Below the pieces are notes generated by a model that did not search any database, was not told the origin of the DNA, and saw nothing but the letters and a program-made list of their open reading frames with translations. The position numbers and the translations under genes were made by a program. This document shows positions 1-12,442 of a stretch of 64,000 bases of DNA, piece after piece; position 1 is the stretch's first letter; every line of letters begins with the position of its first letter. This DNA comes from Climacium dendroides (lineage: Eukaryota > Streptophyta > Bryopsida > Hypnales > Climaciaceae): the NCBI GenBank assembly GCA_950106755.1, contig OX467092.1, forward strand, positions 3,596,001 through 3,660,000, given 5' to 3'.

Positions 1-2611
1 GAGTACTCACAAATGCTGCTGGCATTATGGGCAACTGATGATGATTTCTGTGCAAATCAAATGAAGCGCAGGAACAGTGTTTCATTTTGTTTTGAACTCT
101 TGATGCATTGTGAACAATGTGTGTGCATTTCAGTAGAGGACGTGGTTTACTTATTTGTGTGATAGATGCAGGCATTTGCAAAGAGAGCATGATCAAAGTT
201 TTGTTATGTACAAAATGCGTACCAAAATTGAATTGACAGGTCTACAATACATTGCGGAAACGTAGAGGCTGTTGTTGGTCAAAAGATGTGTGGGTCTTGT
301 TTCATGTTTTGGATAAGGAAAAATGAATGCATGTCAAATCATGAAAATGTAATTTTTTTTTCTCGAATTGGACGACAACATATGGATGTTAGTTTGAAAG
401 ACTGTGGTTCAAGAAATTCTTTAACTTGTATGTGCTGCGGAATGCACGTTGTCACATAACGGACTGTAATAAATGCCAATGTATAAGTGAACACTACAGA
501 GTCTTGTAGAACACGAGAAATGTGTTTCTTGTTAACAGAACAATGTTAAGGAAAACATAGTTGCGTTCCACAAAACACTTTTTACAGCGTTGGTAAACAG
601 CATTCAACGTTAAAAACGGATTTCAGTTTTTAAAAAAGACAGACCTCATTAGCACGTGTGAAGCATTGATTCCAAGCAGAACATAACGATGTCATCCACG
701 ACAAATAAAATCAGTAGTGAATTCTTAATGAAAATCGTTGTGCATGTACTGTAAATGCTGATGGAATGTACTGCCTGGAGGACGTCATTGTCCACGATGG
801 CAGAGCTTGCCAAAATTCTGTGTTCTGTTTCTGTTCCACTAAACGAGTCTAACAGCAAGATGAAGACGCAACATAGCCTCGTTCGACAGTTACGTTTCAA
901 ATGCCCTGGATAATTTGTTCTACCATATTGGTAAACGTGATGGCCATTGTCAACTAGAATTGACACGGAAATGTGGTCACCAAACGGGAAAACATCAAGG
1001 CTAAACATGACCTTCAGCAGGGTTTTCTTCTAGTGCTACCAAGCCATAGGCAACGAGGTTGATACTAACTTGTGATTATTTTATAACATGGCCTACTTTG
1101 CAATTGTTGGACATAATGTCAATGTAGGAGAGTTGAGTTGTTTGAGTTCTTTGAATGTTTAACCAATCAAAACATACCAAAACAACAAAAGCCTTTTGCA
1201 TTTGGATTATGTTAGGTAGATATGCACTCATTAAGTTAATATTGGTTGGTAGTAGTAGAAATTTCTCTTAAATTTCTCACTACTAGACCAATAAAATTTC
1301 TACTTCATACCTACCTTGTTGAAAATTTGCACCAAGCAAGTAGTGAGCATTATCAATCTTAACTTCTAAATGCCCAAGATACCAAATTATGGTGTCAACA
1401 ATACTTTGAAGTTAATAAAACCTAACTAATTTTTTTATTTTTAGTAGTTTATATTTTTGACAAATTCTTTTTAAAGTTTAGTTTTAGCATCAAAACTTTG
1501 GTTTTGAAAATGATTGATTATGATTTTTCTATTCAAGATTTTGTGCAAGGGTGTTCATTGCAATCAATGGCTCTTGGAAATGAGCCTCAAATACACTAGA
1601 CCTTGGAAAAAAAATCACATTAGAAATTCATTTAAAAAAATTGTAGAGTATATTTTGAGAAGCCATAAATTGATTAGGGTTATGCATGTTAGGCCCTTCA
1701 ACTTCATATTTTTTTAGTGACTAATTTTTTAGATATGACATGCAAAAACAAAGCTGAAGATTTTCATAGTTTTAACACCTTTATGATCAAACATTATAAT
1801 CTTTTAATCCATACTATTAATCCATAAGTGATATTGTTGGTTTTCTTTTCCTATGTGATCTCTAACATGTCTAGTTTGAATTTGCATGGTTACAATTAAA
1901 AAAAAATTGATAAAATTTATCAAAATGTTGGCTTTTTGTTCAATTTAGAGCAAATTCATAGGATCTCAAAACAAGCCTTCGGCATTAAGGGTTTAATCTG
2001 CCTCTCCTTTAACCAATTGAAACATTGACACCAATTGAAACATTGACAGTATGGTTTTAATCCCTACGTAGTTGTTACCTTCGTACCTGCTCCATTTTGT
2101 CTAACAGTTGTTCCAATTCATCTTAGTTGTTCGTGACTGACATTCAACTCAAGATTCCATACTTCAATTTTCATTCTCATAAATCTGGTGAGTTTCTCTT
2201 CTCATTTCAGTCGTATGTTCTCTTTCACCGGGGGTTTACAGTTTGATACTTATAGGATTAGTTTTTTTCTCATCAGAAACCAATCTCACAATGCGAACAA
2301 GAACGTTGAGCAGGATGAAATGTAAAGATATTGTAGAAAAAATGAACATGCCCCATTTCACTATTTTTATTGTTTTGACAAAGTGGAAAGTGTCCGGATG
2401 CATAGCAATTCAAACACCAGGCCATCTACTTGTGCATTGAGAGGCTTGTCCCGTCTCGCCAATCATGATCAACGACAAACACTAGGAATTAATGGTTGCA
2501 AACTTGCAACAAATTTTTGGGATGCAAGCTATAATTTCGGCAAGCTGTAATCCATTAGAAATGGAACTCACCATCCTATTTATTAGTGTGGTCTCGGAAA
2601 TAACAGGACCC
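1..2611. other. gene-poor AT-rich spacer
   Basis: No convincing gene is visible. The first 162 bases are open in frame 1 on the plus strand, and an AATAAA-like signal lies near 468, so the extreme left could be the 3' end or 3' UTR of a gene outside the window; this is weak. The rest is AT-rich with only short chance ORFs. A small hairpin at 1241-1292 is listed separately. Confidence 0.5.
1241..1292. repeat. short inverted repeat (hairpin)
   Basis: The 5' arm starts ATTGGTTGGTAGTAGTAG and the 3' arm ends CACTACTAGACCAAT. They are imperfect reverse complements of about 23 bases around a loop of a few bases. It is probably a remnant of a small foldback element. No flanking duplication was established. 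Confidence 0.6.
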
Positions 2612-5295
2612 CTATTCCTCATTGGGCCAAAGTTCACCACGCGCAAGGTAGGCTTCCTCCTCAGGAGTGCTCGTGCGCCCCAACACCGCATTCCGTGATG
2701 GATACCTCCCAAACTTGACCAGCACTGACCTATGCGCTTTCTGCACGTAAGAAATGCACAGACAATTGATTGTCACCTAAATATAAAGGGTTTCAGACCT
2801 TGAGAAATTACAACGGAAAGAGAATCAACATGAAGTCATGAGTGACCAATCCCTGCAAACCCTAAACCCTAAACCCCAAAAAATCATTATATGGACATCC
2901 TCATCAACATAGAAAGCTTTCACTGTGAGATGCAATTCATTCCGCAAAGTCTAAAAAAAACTTCACTTTGTACCTACTTCAATAATGCTCCAGGTATTCT
3001 AGTTAACCAATAGTATCTCTTCTCTAGCGCACGTTTTGATGATCTATCATGGCAAATCTAATGCACTTCACTATGTTGGCTGATGGAATGTTACGTTGTT
3101 TGCGATGCTCAGTTTTTAATTCATCACATCATCTTGTAGGATTTGTTGGGTACTTATGCTAGAGAAGAATTGGTTAAAAGACTTTCATAACATAATACTC
3201 CAAGGCCGCGAGAGTAATTTCCAGAACAGGCTGTTACCGTCGGGAAAAGTAAACGTTTGATCCCGTTTACAGAGGGTCTCAAGGTCAAATCCACTCACTT
3301 ACAATACGTGTAGCCCCTTGTGGTATCAAGAATTATCAAATGAATTCTTGTGTGATGAGGATTTTCACATTAAACGCACATGTTAACGACGAATCTATGG
3401 AGAAAACAGTGAGATTTTCAGTCAACTGAAGTGATTCGAAGTTAGAGAGCTTACCAAAAACTTCACCACGCCTTGAAAGAAGTCGTACAGCCCGGGATTG
3501 TCTTTGTGGTCCTCAGCCAGCTTCTGAAACACGACCTTCGCTTCCTTATGGACTTCCAGGGACTCACTGTGCATGAGTGGCATGTAGAGGAAGTATCGCT
3601 CCAAAGGATTGCTTAATTGTTGATCCACACCCTGCCATAGCCACAAAACAGTGCCAGCTGTTCAATAGTGGAATACAGAGTAGCCAATTCCATCTTTGCA
3701 ATGCAATAACATTTCTCAACGCTGAAAACGAATTTTCATGTTTTGAGATGGAAGACTCATCTTTGTGCTTACAACAATGAAGACTAATCTTCCTCTAACT
3801 AGACATTGCGAGAAGATGGGATTCCACAGTGCCTACCAGTTTTGACCCTTCTTATTATCCTCCCTTCCCACTCTTGGACTGTTGGACACACTCAACGTTA
3901 AACATTATTTTTCCTTGTCAAATACTCTAAAACCACTGATTGTGCACAGCGGTTTAGAGTATTCTTCCTTGTCAAATATCCTAAACCCAGAGAACCCTAA
4001 TTTGTTTTCTTTCAGTAGCCCTAGAAACGATGCGGTTGAGAGACACGGTGACATACCTGGTGGATGGAGTCCAAAGCAATCTGCAACGCGGCCTCGTCTT
4101 GCGCATAGCCGCGATGGGAATCGCGATGGCAGTTGCGAGAGAATTGATCGAACACCAGAACAAGCGCCACTCGTCCACGTGGAGTCGATTTCCAATTGTC
4201 GAATTCTCCGCGAATCGCCCGCTCCAAACAGTCACCAAACTTCTCTTTGATCTAAAATTCCACAGTCTGTTTGAATCGAAGGTCGAAGTGCAAGAGCCGG
4301 TGCAAAGTACAAGCGCAATAGAAAGTGCAAGTACAATGTCCATAGAAACAGTGTCCCGGAAGCGTATCAAGATCACTCGGCAAATTAGCCGTGCTATTGC
4401 AAATCATTCTACATGCTTATTTTAAGATTCGTGTGATTGACACTCTAAAGCACACAAAGGAAACCTTCAGATTGAAGACCCTTTTAAAAAACAGTTTACA
4501 TTCAAAGACCCCACACCCAAGTCCATAGGAATGAAGCACACACACAAATGGTTTCTGTGTTTACAGGAGTCAATACAATGATTTGAAATTATTCGCAATG
4601 CAAAATTGTTCGCAATTGTCTAAGATCTACACATTCAATCAGCTAAGTGTCTCTTGGCAATGAAGGAGTTGACACTTGCCGTTCCTTTAATAGAAAGAAA
4701 ACGATTCTGTTCTCACCAAGTTATCGAAACTAGCAGTGCTATTGCAAAATCATTCTGCAACTTACATTTGACAACTCGACACATGCAAAACTTATTGGCA
4801 ATTGTCTAAAGAATTACAAATTCAATCGGCTAAATGGCTATGTCACTTGGCAACACACGACTCTGTTCTCACCTCGTTATCGATGGCTTCGCCTCCACTG
4901 AACCAGAACTTCCAGGGGAGCTTGTTATTCTCAAGATCGGCGTCCTTGAACCAGTACCGCAGTACATCCTCAGGCTTCACGTCCGCAGCAGGAGCAGCTT
5001 CATGATCTGTACTAAACCCTGCCATTCCCGAAACGCACGTCATCGGGGGACTCCGCCGCAGCGCAAGAGTTCGGTGAGTGCAAGCAACGGAGTGGATGGT
5101 GGACTGCCAGGAGTGCGAGAATTTGGAAACAAAGGGAGTGGTCGGAGAGTTGCAGGTTAGGAGAGGCTCAGGGGAATTTAGCTTATGCGCAGTGACGAAG
5201 GTAAGCAACGATTGGACTAGGGGTAGGGACACTAATGGAAGAGACAAAGATGCGAACAGTGGCGCTCCTCGGAGCATTTTTCGTACTATCATCAT
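2612..5295 (-). CDS. DUF924 family protein, four exons, likely organelle-targeted
   Basis: Four exons join in phase 0: 5295-4873, 4251-4057, 3631-3455 and 2740-2612, giving 307 aa with stop TAG at 2612-2614. All introns are GT-AG. The family is best known from bacteria and its biochemical role is not established. Family-like blocks appear in order: VLRYWF near residue 111, W-x-F-WFSGG near 128-135, PRGRVALVLVFDQFSRN plus a nearby AQDEAAL in exon 2, LERYFLYMPLMHSE in exon 3, and KFGRYPSRNAVLGR followed by STPEEEAYLA in exon 4. The final tract is the usual C-terminal signature. The 90-100 residues before the domain are Ser/Thr/Arg-rich and low in acidic residues, like a chloroplast or mitochondrial presequence. 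ATG ATG at 5295 is the first start; Met85 or Met91 would give a cytosolic form. A telo-box lies just upstream. Confidence 0.85.
2857..2877. repeat. interstitial telomere-like repeat
   Basis: Three units of AAACCCT/AAACCCC stand in tandem. They lie inside intron 3 of the DUF924 gene, 117 bases from the last exon. This is the plant telomere repeat, and short internal copies are common in plant genomes. Confidence 0.7.
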
Positions 5296-5334
5296 CGACG
5301 CTCGTCCCGGGGATGCTCGGCGCGTCTAAATTCT

Positions 5335-5354
5335 TAACCCTAAATCCTAAACCC
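5335..5354 (-). promoter_or_regulatory. telo-box in DUF924 5' leader
   Basis: Two AACCCTAAA-type boxes (TTTAGGGTT on the minus strand) stand about 40 bases upstream of the ATG at 5295. Telo-boxes near the start sites of plant housekeeping genes are recognised by Telobox-binding proteins. That role here is inferred from position only. Confidence 0.4.
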
Positions 5355-6750
5355 TTCACAAATGGTTTCGGAGACGTTGTGAAGTGGATCTTTGCGACAG
5401 CTTCGCGTGCACTTTCCTGCGGTCGCAAGAGACGCGGAAGAGATGCTACTCAATCATGAGGCCTCCTTAACGAGCGGCGGATCAGGAACACATGCTTGTA
5501 TTGTTAACAACATTTTTGTGAGGAGAAAGACTGTTGCAACATCTGGGGAAGCTACGATATGGTAACACTAGCGTACACGGGGTTTGGTGTTACTGACAAG
5601 CCATTTGTGTGTGATGACCCCACGAGATTTCTTACGTGATTTGCAAAGTGCCCTGGTGACTGATTTCGGAGACTTCGAAAATGTTAGCCAGTTCTGTATG
5701 TGGGTTTGTGGAATTCCTTCGTTGTTTGTACAGTACTGCACAATAATTTGGGTAATCCAACAGCCTTCGATGTCCAAGTCTGCGCAATGGTGCTGATCAA
5801 TGAGGACGATCGGATCCGCTTTGATTTCAATTTGCAGCGACGCCTGCGCTCAATGGCTCAATTTAACCAGACATTACGAAACAACACCGTGCGTGCTGTT
5901 CACACAGCCCCGCAACTCCGTAAATGACGTACCTATGACCGCTGATTTCAAGCTTCACTGTTCATCACTCAGTTTGTTGTCATTTTGCAACAAGATATGT
6001 ATAAAAAAAATTTAATTTATTTTTCATAGATGAAACAACATGTCTTCTTTGTTTCACCTAAGTTTTAGATTTTTTTGTGAATAATTGATTTTTTTTTTTA
6101 AATTTTGAAGATATAGTGAAGAAAAATCATATCATATAGAAAATTATTTCAAAAAATCTGAAAATTTCACCATGTGTGCATATTATAGTGATGAACTCAA
6201 TTTCCGTGCCATTCTAAAATTAGATCGTAGTAGACATTGAAAACACATCCAAAGTTCAAACTACAATAAAAAATTGAATATTAGGAATTTTTTCAAAATT
6301 CAAATTGGAGTAGAAACTAGAGTCAATGAACTTTATTTTGTTAGTTGGGATCAAATTCAAAAAATATCATTTTTGTAAAGAAATTTCAGATTTAAAGCAA
6401 GGTGCAACAACTTTCTAAAATACACTAAAATAACATATTTTGTGATTCGTTTTTTTTAGTAACTTCTCATTTATGTGAAGACAAACAATAGCGTGACTCC
6501 AAACTCAACTAGATTCTCTTCATAATCCAACAAGGAAGGTCAACAAGAAAGATTCATCCAACCCATGCATAGGCCCTATGCCACTCCACGTCACATCAAG
6601 TGAGTTTGAGCTTTAGAAAGTTGGATTTGGAGTTGACAGGTTAAGAATTTTTGTGGACTTAGAAGTTTAGACTTAGTTATTACATGAATTGCCTCCTCTC
6701 TTGTAGAATTTTATTGGGTTTTTTTGAAGTGTTACAAATTAGAGCTAGTG
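5355..6750. other. spacer between DUF924 gene and Harbinger relic
   Basis: The first 300-500 bases should hold the promoter and leader of the DUF924 gene. From about 6000 the sequence becomes very AT-rich with poly-A/T runs. I see no gene in it. Confidence 0.5.
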
Positions 6751-6753
6751 AAG

Positions 6754-7676
6754 ATGGCTAACCATGCTGTCCTTGTTTTTTTGGCATTTGTAATTGTATT
6801 TTTGACCTTTTTTGGTTGTAGACGTTGTCGTGTACTACCCAATGTCTCAATTCAAATTGAGGGAGGTCAACCAATGCGACGCTTGTTGCCAATTATTGCA
6901 GTCAAGGTTTGGAAGCAGTGGTTTGTACGTCACATGTGGTGGGTTGAGCCACACCAATACATCCACCACGACATTGTAGAAGGTGATGTGTGGCACACAT
7001 CTCTGCAAATGCTAAACATGAGGTATTGACAAACTTATCGTATGGATTTTTTAGCTTTTGAGGTTTTAGTTAATTTGGTAACACCGTTTTTAAGCCCCAT
7101 CGTAGCTACTATTGTAAGAACCCCATTCCAATTAGAAAACAAGTGAAGCTAGTTTTGTATTGATTAGCACATGGTGTAAGTTGTGCTAAAATGCACAATT
7201 TATATGAATGTGGTGAATTCACTATCCATAAATATACAATGATTGTATGTACTGCATTAGCAACCAAAGGAGAAGATGATTTATTCTTTCATTTCATTCA
7301 CACCTCTCACGATGATTGCTTAGTGCAAAATATCATAGAGGGTTTTAGAGATATTACATGCTTGCCTAACAATGCAATTGATGGCACCCATATTCCATTG
7401 ACTTGTCAACCAAGTGGACAATTCACTTCCATGTCCTAAGATTTTTTTAATCAAAAAAAATTTCATAGCATAGTCTTACAAGGAGTGTGTGATATAAACA
7501 AGATGTTTTGTAATGTTTGTATTGGCCAACCTGGAGGTGTCTATGATGCCAGGCAATTTGCTGTGTCTTCCATTGCAACACAATTAAGTAGAAGACATTT
7601 TGTTTGCATCTTGGCTAGAACGCAATCCAGAGTGATATTTGTCTTTTTTTTACATATTGCATCAAGTATTTACTGA
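6754..7676 (+). pseudogene. PIF/Harbinger (HARBI1-like) transposase, decayed
   Basis: Open segments in shifting frames show the order of a PIF/Harbinger transposase. A region near 7036-7130 (YRMDFLAFEVLVNLVTPFL) matches the stretch before the helix-turn-helix. LAHGVSCAKMHNLYECG at about 7170-7210 resembles the HTH. AIDGTHIPL near 7375-7400 holds the first catalytic Asp. FHSIVLQGVCD then VCIGQPGGVYDARQF near 7520-7560 holds the second Asp. The third catalytic acid and the C-terminus are not found. Stops and frameshifts separate the blocks, so no intact enzyme is possible. The N-terminal 90 codons from ATG 6754 are hydrophobic and not recognisable. A Myb/SANT-like ORF on the other strand faces it at 9177-8291, as expected for the second gene of an autonomous Harbinger element. 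Confidence 0.75.
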
Positions 7677-7835
7677 TATATCATTTTAAAAATCATCTAC
7701 TTGTCTAATATTTGTAGATGATGGTTCAACCATGTATTATATGAAGCATTTTTATTTAAGGTAATATTTATTTCATGTGATACTCATAGAATTCATTTGA
7801 ATTTGGTATGAAACTATAAGGTCTTTCTAAATTCC

Positions 7836-8004
7836 TAGAATGTGCTAGGAATTTAGCACATTCTAATTTAGAATGAATTCCTTCACAATGTATCTTTTAA
7901 TGAATTCTCTCATGCATTAGCATTCCTAGCACATTCTAGGAAATCACATAATGAATTCCTTCACAATGTATCTTTTAATGAATTCTCTCATGCATTAGCA
8001 TTCC
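7836..8004. repeat. direct duplication with embedded hairpins
   Basis: A tract of about 54 bases starting AATGAATTCCTTCACAATG occurs at 7872-7925 and again at 7950-8004, apparently identical. Between and before the copies are self-complementary tracts around TAGAATGTGCTA and CCTAGCACATTCTAGG. It is a small nested repeat between the two Harbinger ORFs. Confidence 0.75.
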
Positions 8005-8290
8005 TTCTTTAAAATTTCAAAAATAATTAATGCATAATGAACAACCAAAATGTGATTCTTATCATGGGAAAAAATTACATTGAGAACAAGAAGACAATGA
8101 AATGCAGACATAAATATTTTCATTTAGTTCAAGTTTATAATAGAATTGGAAAGACCTCAACTCTCAACAAAATTAAAATTCATCTGCAAAATGAAGATAA
8201 ATATGTTTGTACATTCGATGTAATGAAATAGAATAATTTCATAGATAAAAAAGTGAAGTACAACAGAAGAGATTAGAAAAAACATGAAGA

Positions 8291-9177
8291 CTATTTGACA
8301 TTCTTTTTTAACACATCAACAAATATAGAAGCCATGTGCTCACTACTAGCTTGTTGCAACTAGAATATTTTAAGCTTTAGTTTCTTGTTTTTCTAATGGT
8401 CAAGCAAGTTTTCCTTATACATTGTTATGGTAGCCTCAATCCTCAACTTCTCAATCTCAACTATTGAATCCGCTAGCTTGTCCAATGCCTCCATCAAGTT
8501 TCAATCAACCCTAGCCCTCTTAGCTAGTTTAGAAGAAGTCCCTTTGCCGCGACATCCAACCAAGTTTGTTGCATGGGTTCGTGGACTACTTTCGATGCTC
8601 TCATGGTCGGTGGTAGTCAATGAAGCTAGGCCAAAATATGGTGGTGAAGATGGCTCCCCATCTTTGTTACTCTCCTTTGTGAGATCCACAGGTGCAATCA
8701 AGATCCCCGTCCCTAGCACAGGTATCCCTTGATTCATGCCACCCCATACGTTGTGAGGCTAAGGATTTCATCAATGGCATTGTACCAAATGAATTTGGCA
8801 CCCTCAGTATCCTACACCCCAACATCCATTTGGTTCCACAACTTCTTGATCTTTGAGTAAGTGCTCCTTAACTTCTCCCATTTGTCCGATAACGACTTCA
8901 CCTTCTTCCCAAACTCGTGAAGAAATTGGGCAATAAGCAGCTTGTGGATTCTCACCCATTGATGTTGCTACATCGTGACCAAGTTGTGAGCTTCCACATG
9001 CTCCTTGCACTGTGTAAGCAAAAACTTAATGGCAGCATTGCTCCAATGCTACTCTTGTGAGGGTAGTTGAGGTTGCAGAGGAGGTGCAATAATTGGATTA
9101 GCAGAAACAAGAGGTGGCATTTGAGAAGGTGGGGGAGTATTTGTGAGAAGTAATTGCAAGAATCTCTCTTCCTCCAT
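8291..9177 (-). pseudogene. Myb/SANT-like (trihelix-type) Harbinger accessory ORF, decayed
   Basis: Read from ATG 9177 this begins MEEERFLQLL, followed by a Pro-rich linker. It continues through a Myb/SANT-like stretch with the order KFLLTQCKEHVE, FGKKVKSLSDKWEKLR and YSKIKKLW (about 9030-8830). The C-terminal part, around 8560-8400, reads KLADSIVEIEKLRIEA, a pattern typical of such proteins. These proteins partner the transposase in PIF/Harbinger elements and bind the element ends. In-frame stops occur at 9049, after the KEHVE block, and at 8393-8395, and there is at least one frameshift near 8.75 kb, so it is a pseudogene. It faces the transposase at 6754-7676. Confidence 0.65.
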
Positions 9178-9239
9178 GCTAATTGTCAACCCTAAATTGG
9201 CTTTAAAGAAATTAGGAAGAAATGGTAGCAAACACAAAG

Positions 9240-11460
9240 CCTAACCGCAACTTAAAAAACTAAACAATTCAAAATGAGTGTTGTGCAAGTGAGCAGCTTG
9301 CCCTGGAGGAAGTACACAATGGGAAAGATGAAGTTGGAGCTACAACAAAGGAGCAACCTGGAAAAAAATGGGCACAATGACCCCACTTGGAGGCCACTAT
9401 AGCTTGAAAAAGAAAAAGTGACAGGCGCTGGTAAGGTTCTATTCTGCTAGGCTGAATTCCGCCACCCCGCCAGGCAGAACTAGCCAGCCCACACTAGTAC
9501 CTACTACTTTTTGGTACAAGTGCATGGGCTCATTGACAACATATAAAAAACATTAATAAAATACAAGATAGAATTTGGGATTCAATCAAGATGTACTAGA
9601 AATGGTGTGCAACAACGTGCCACTTCTATGATGTCAATTTGAGGAGATATTGGTTACTGGAGTGATTCATTTTTCAAAATTCTTCAAAATTCTTGGACAT
9701 TGAAGGATTAATAGGGATTGTCACACCTCCTCCAAGAATAAAACTTTTATGAAGAATGAAAAAGGTATGGAATGAAAAGAGGAGCCAATAGGAGCCCTTC
9801 TCTATAAAGGTGTCACTCCCCTTTCCACTATGTGAAGAATAGGGGTAGTCACACCTTTTCTAAACTCAAAATTTCTGTGAGGAATGCAAAATTGAGAGAA
9901 ATTAGGAGCCAATCAGGAGCCAAAAATTGTGAAGAAGATGTGACATTCCTTTTCTACTATCTAGAGAACAAGAGTGGAGATTTGAAAAACACCTTGCAAT
10001 GCAAAATGTAGAATGGAAGCATTTAATGTGGCTATGGTGTGGAACACAAGATGAAGTGCACAAGTTGGGGATCAATACGAAATGGCATTGGAAATGCAAT
10101 ACAAGGGAATATACTTCAATGGCGAAGTCTTCTTCATGTCCATTATTCACCTCTAGAGAATAATAAAAGACATGAAGAAGTTGTAACTGAACAAGAATAT
10201 TTTGGCTATGGAAAGTCAATCAGGAGCTGCAATGTCCCCATTTTATGAAGAAGGTGTGACTACCCCTAATGAGAATGGACATAACTTCTCAATCTTCATG
10301 ACCATTCTTCACCTCCAAAGGAAAAGAAAAAAACTTCTCAATCTTCATAAAATGGGCCCTTTGCAATTCAAGGAGAGAGTGTCATGTCCTCATTTGTTGA
10401 AGATTGAGAATGGGAAGAAGAAGGTGTGATAACCCCTAATGTATCTTTGTGAAACCTACATCTCTCATTCTTATCAGTTGCATATCTTCTTAGCTAAACT
10501 CTTTAGTGAATTGTAGATAAACTATGCATTTTTAAAATCTCAAGGCCTTATTTTGTGTTAAAAATTAGCATTTCTAATGCAAAGAGTAAAGATTCAAAAA
10601 TGGTATTTTTGTATATCTAAATGTAAAATCTTATAGTAGATTGCTATGAGAATGTGTGGAAATTTTTTCAAAACCTATGACTAAATAAATTGCAAGATAA
10701 ATGCATTCAAAGTGAACAAATCATGGTTTGGAGAACAATGGCAAACTAGTTTATGAGACTTTTTTAATCTTCTTAACTTAAAAATTTTGCACTATAAATT
10801 TTGAATTAAAAGAAATTATCATGAAGAATCGAGGTGAGAATACTAAATAAATATTTATTTTGAAAAATTATAAATATTGAGTTTAATAACAAAATCCATG
10901 TGTTTTCAAAAAGATGCTTTAATTGCTTGCAAAACAAGATGCTTCATAACTTTCACATCACAAATCCAACTGAAATGAATCAAAGCTTTCCAAGTAGACA
11001 AAAATACAATCTATGAGAAACAAATTTTTAAAAAGTTTTTGTAGATTTTTTTCCTACCCATCAAGTTGAAATTGGGCTTATTGTAATATAACTTTTGCTC
11101 CTTGTCACCAATTGAAATAAAAAATATTTTCTAAATAAGTTAAATTTTTTTTCTATCTTATGGAAAAGTTTCAAAAAATTTCAACAAAAATTGAGTTCAA
11201 AGGAACCTATTCAAAATCCATTTTGTCCCTCATAGGGACAATGGGACTTTAGGAGTTAAAAATAGTTAGCATTACATGCCATGTAAGCCAAATTAAACTA
11301 CATGGTAAACATGTACAATCCACTTTGTAGTGTTTTCTTCATATTGGAATATTCAAAATAGAGGTGACAAAGTGCAAGTGAACGTGAACTTCAACTTTTC
11401 CATGAACTTCAAAAGCTTAATTGTTAAAAGAAGTTAAGGCCAAAAAGTGGTCAATGGCCT
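9240..11460. repeat. short inverted/direct repeats, then plain AT-rich spacer
   Basis: Between about 9690 and 10440 a short word recurs in both orientations: GGGGTAGTCACACCTT near 9842 and its complement AAGGTGTGACTACCCC near 10250, with weaker versions near 9716 and 10425. The tract looks like one or more decayed foldback elements. The longest ORFs here are under 110 codons and read through these repeats, so I do not call a gene. From 10441 to about 11460 I see only AT-rich sequence. Confidence 0.5.
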
Positions 11461-11560
11461 TAACTATAGAAATAAAGAAGGCGCATGTCTATTGGTCCAA
11501 TAATCCAAAGATTTTGTTGACTACCTTGGTCATAGGGAGTTGTATCCTTTAACCCTTAAA
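11461..11560. repeat. dispersed repeat shared with 59.4 and 60.8 kb
   Basis: The stretch with CTATTGGTCCAATAATCCAA, then GACTACCTTGGTCATAG, matches the complement of about 59390-59470 and resembles 60835-60875 in direct orientation. This is one small repeat family with at least three copies in the window. Confidence 0.6.
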
Positions 11561-11880
11561 CAACAAGCTGGTCACTATGGAAATCATCTATTTGGGTAAT
11601 GTGTCAATTGCTGACTTAAAAAAATGCAAAAGCACTCATTAGAAGATATACAATGACTGCCAAAACTGAGTACAAAATAGCTTAGTCCACCTTTAGCCAT
11701 TCATATTTTATAATTTACTACATTTAATGCCAAATCAGGTGACGACTCAAATATACATTCAAGTAAATGATGTGGCAAGTTTGAAATGTAAAGTGAAGCA
11801 GAACAAACCAAAATTTACACGTCGTTAGATTAAGGGATGATTAGAATTTGCTAGATGTCATTGCCATTGAACTGATGATA

Positions 11881-12442
11881 ATTGGGATTGTGTAGTATTC
11901 TTTGATGAAACAAAAATCAACCGATTTTGCTCTAATGGTCCCAATTGGTGTTGGTTTCATGATGGATAGAGTAGAAGTATTGGAATGGTGCAACAAATTG
12001 TCAAGTTTGGAGGTGGGGGAGTAATGATGTGGGGTTGCATGACTCTGAGTGGCCTTGGTATGATGTGTAGGATTTAGAGCGAGAACTGACTCATACATTA
12101 CATGCATACAATTTAGATCCTTCCAATTTGATTTTTCAACAGGATAATGATCCAAAATATACATCCAAGAGTTTTCACCATTGCTTGAATTTGCAAGAAT
12201 TTACTCTTTTGAAGTGGTCGACGCAATCTCTAGACTTGAATCCAATCAAACACTTGTGGGCAGCTTTAAAACATGGACTGAATCAATATGAGAGACCTCC
12301 CAAATGAATGTTAGAATTGTGAGAGCGTATTGAGGATTGTTGGGCTTCAATTACTCCCAATGAGTGTAAGAACTTGTATAGAAGCATGCCTAAGTGCATT
12401 ATAGTTCTTATAGCTGCTATGGGTAGGTGGACAAATTTTTAA
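11881..12442 (+). pseudogene. Tc1/mariner-type transposase fragment
   Basis: The catalytic core of a Tc1/mariner DDE transposase is visible across frames. WDCVVFFDETKINRF near 11885-11930 holds the first Asp. A Gly-rich VKFGGGGVMMWGCM follows near 12000-12045. FQQDNDPKYTSK near 12133-12168 holds the second Asp. WSTQSLDLNPIKHLW near 12213-12257 matches the usual W-x-x-QSPDLNPIEHLW block with the third acidic region. A stop (TAG) follows HDG near 11970, there is a frameshift near 12075, and another stop lies near 12305. The tail ends GRWTNF then TAA. It is a dead copy, and the HTH part and terminal repeats were not identified. Confidence 0.75.

Noticed and set aside
649..1008. Minus-strand 119-codon ORF ending with a VVDDIV-like tract, resembling the YVDD motif of copia reverse transcriptase
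   Set aside because: No other reverse transcriptase block precedes it, and the rest of the ORF matches nothing. A short chance match is more likely.
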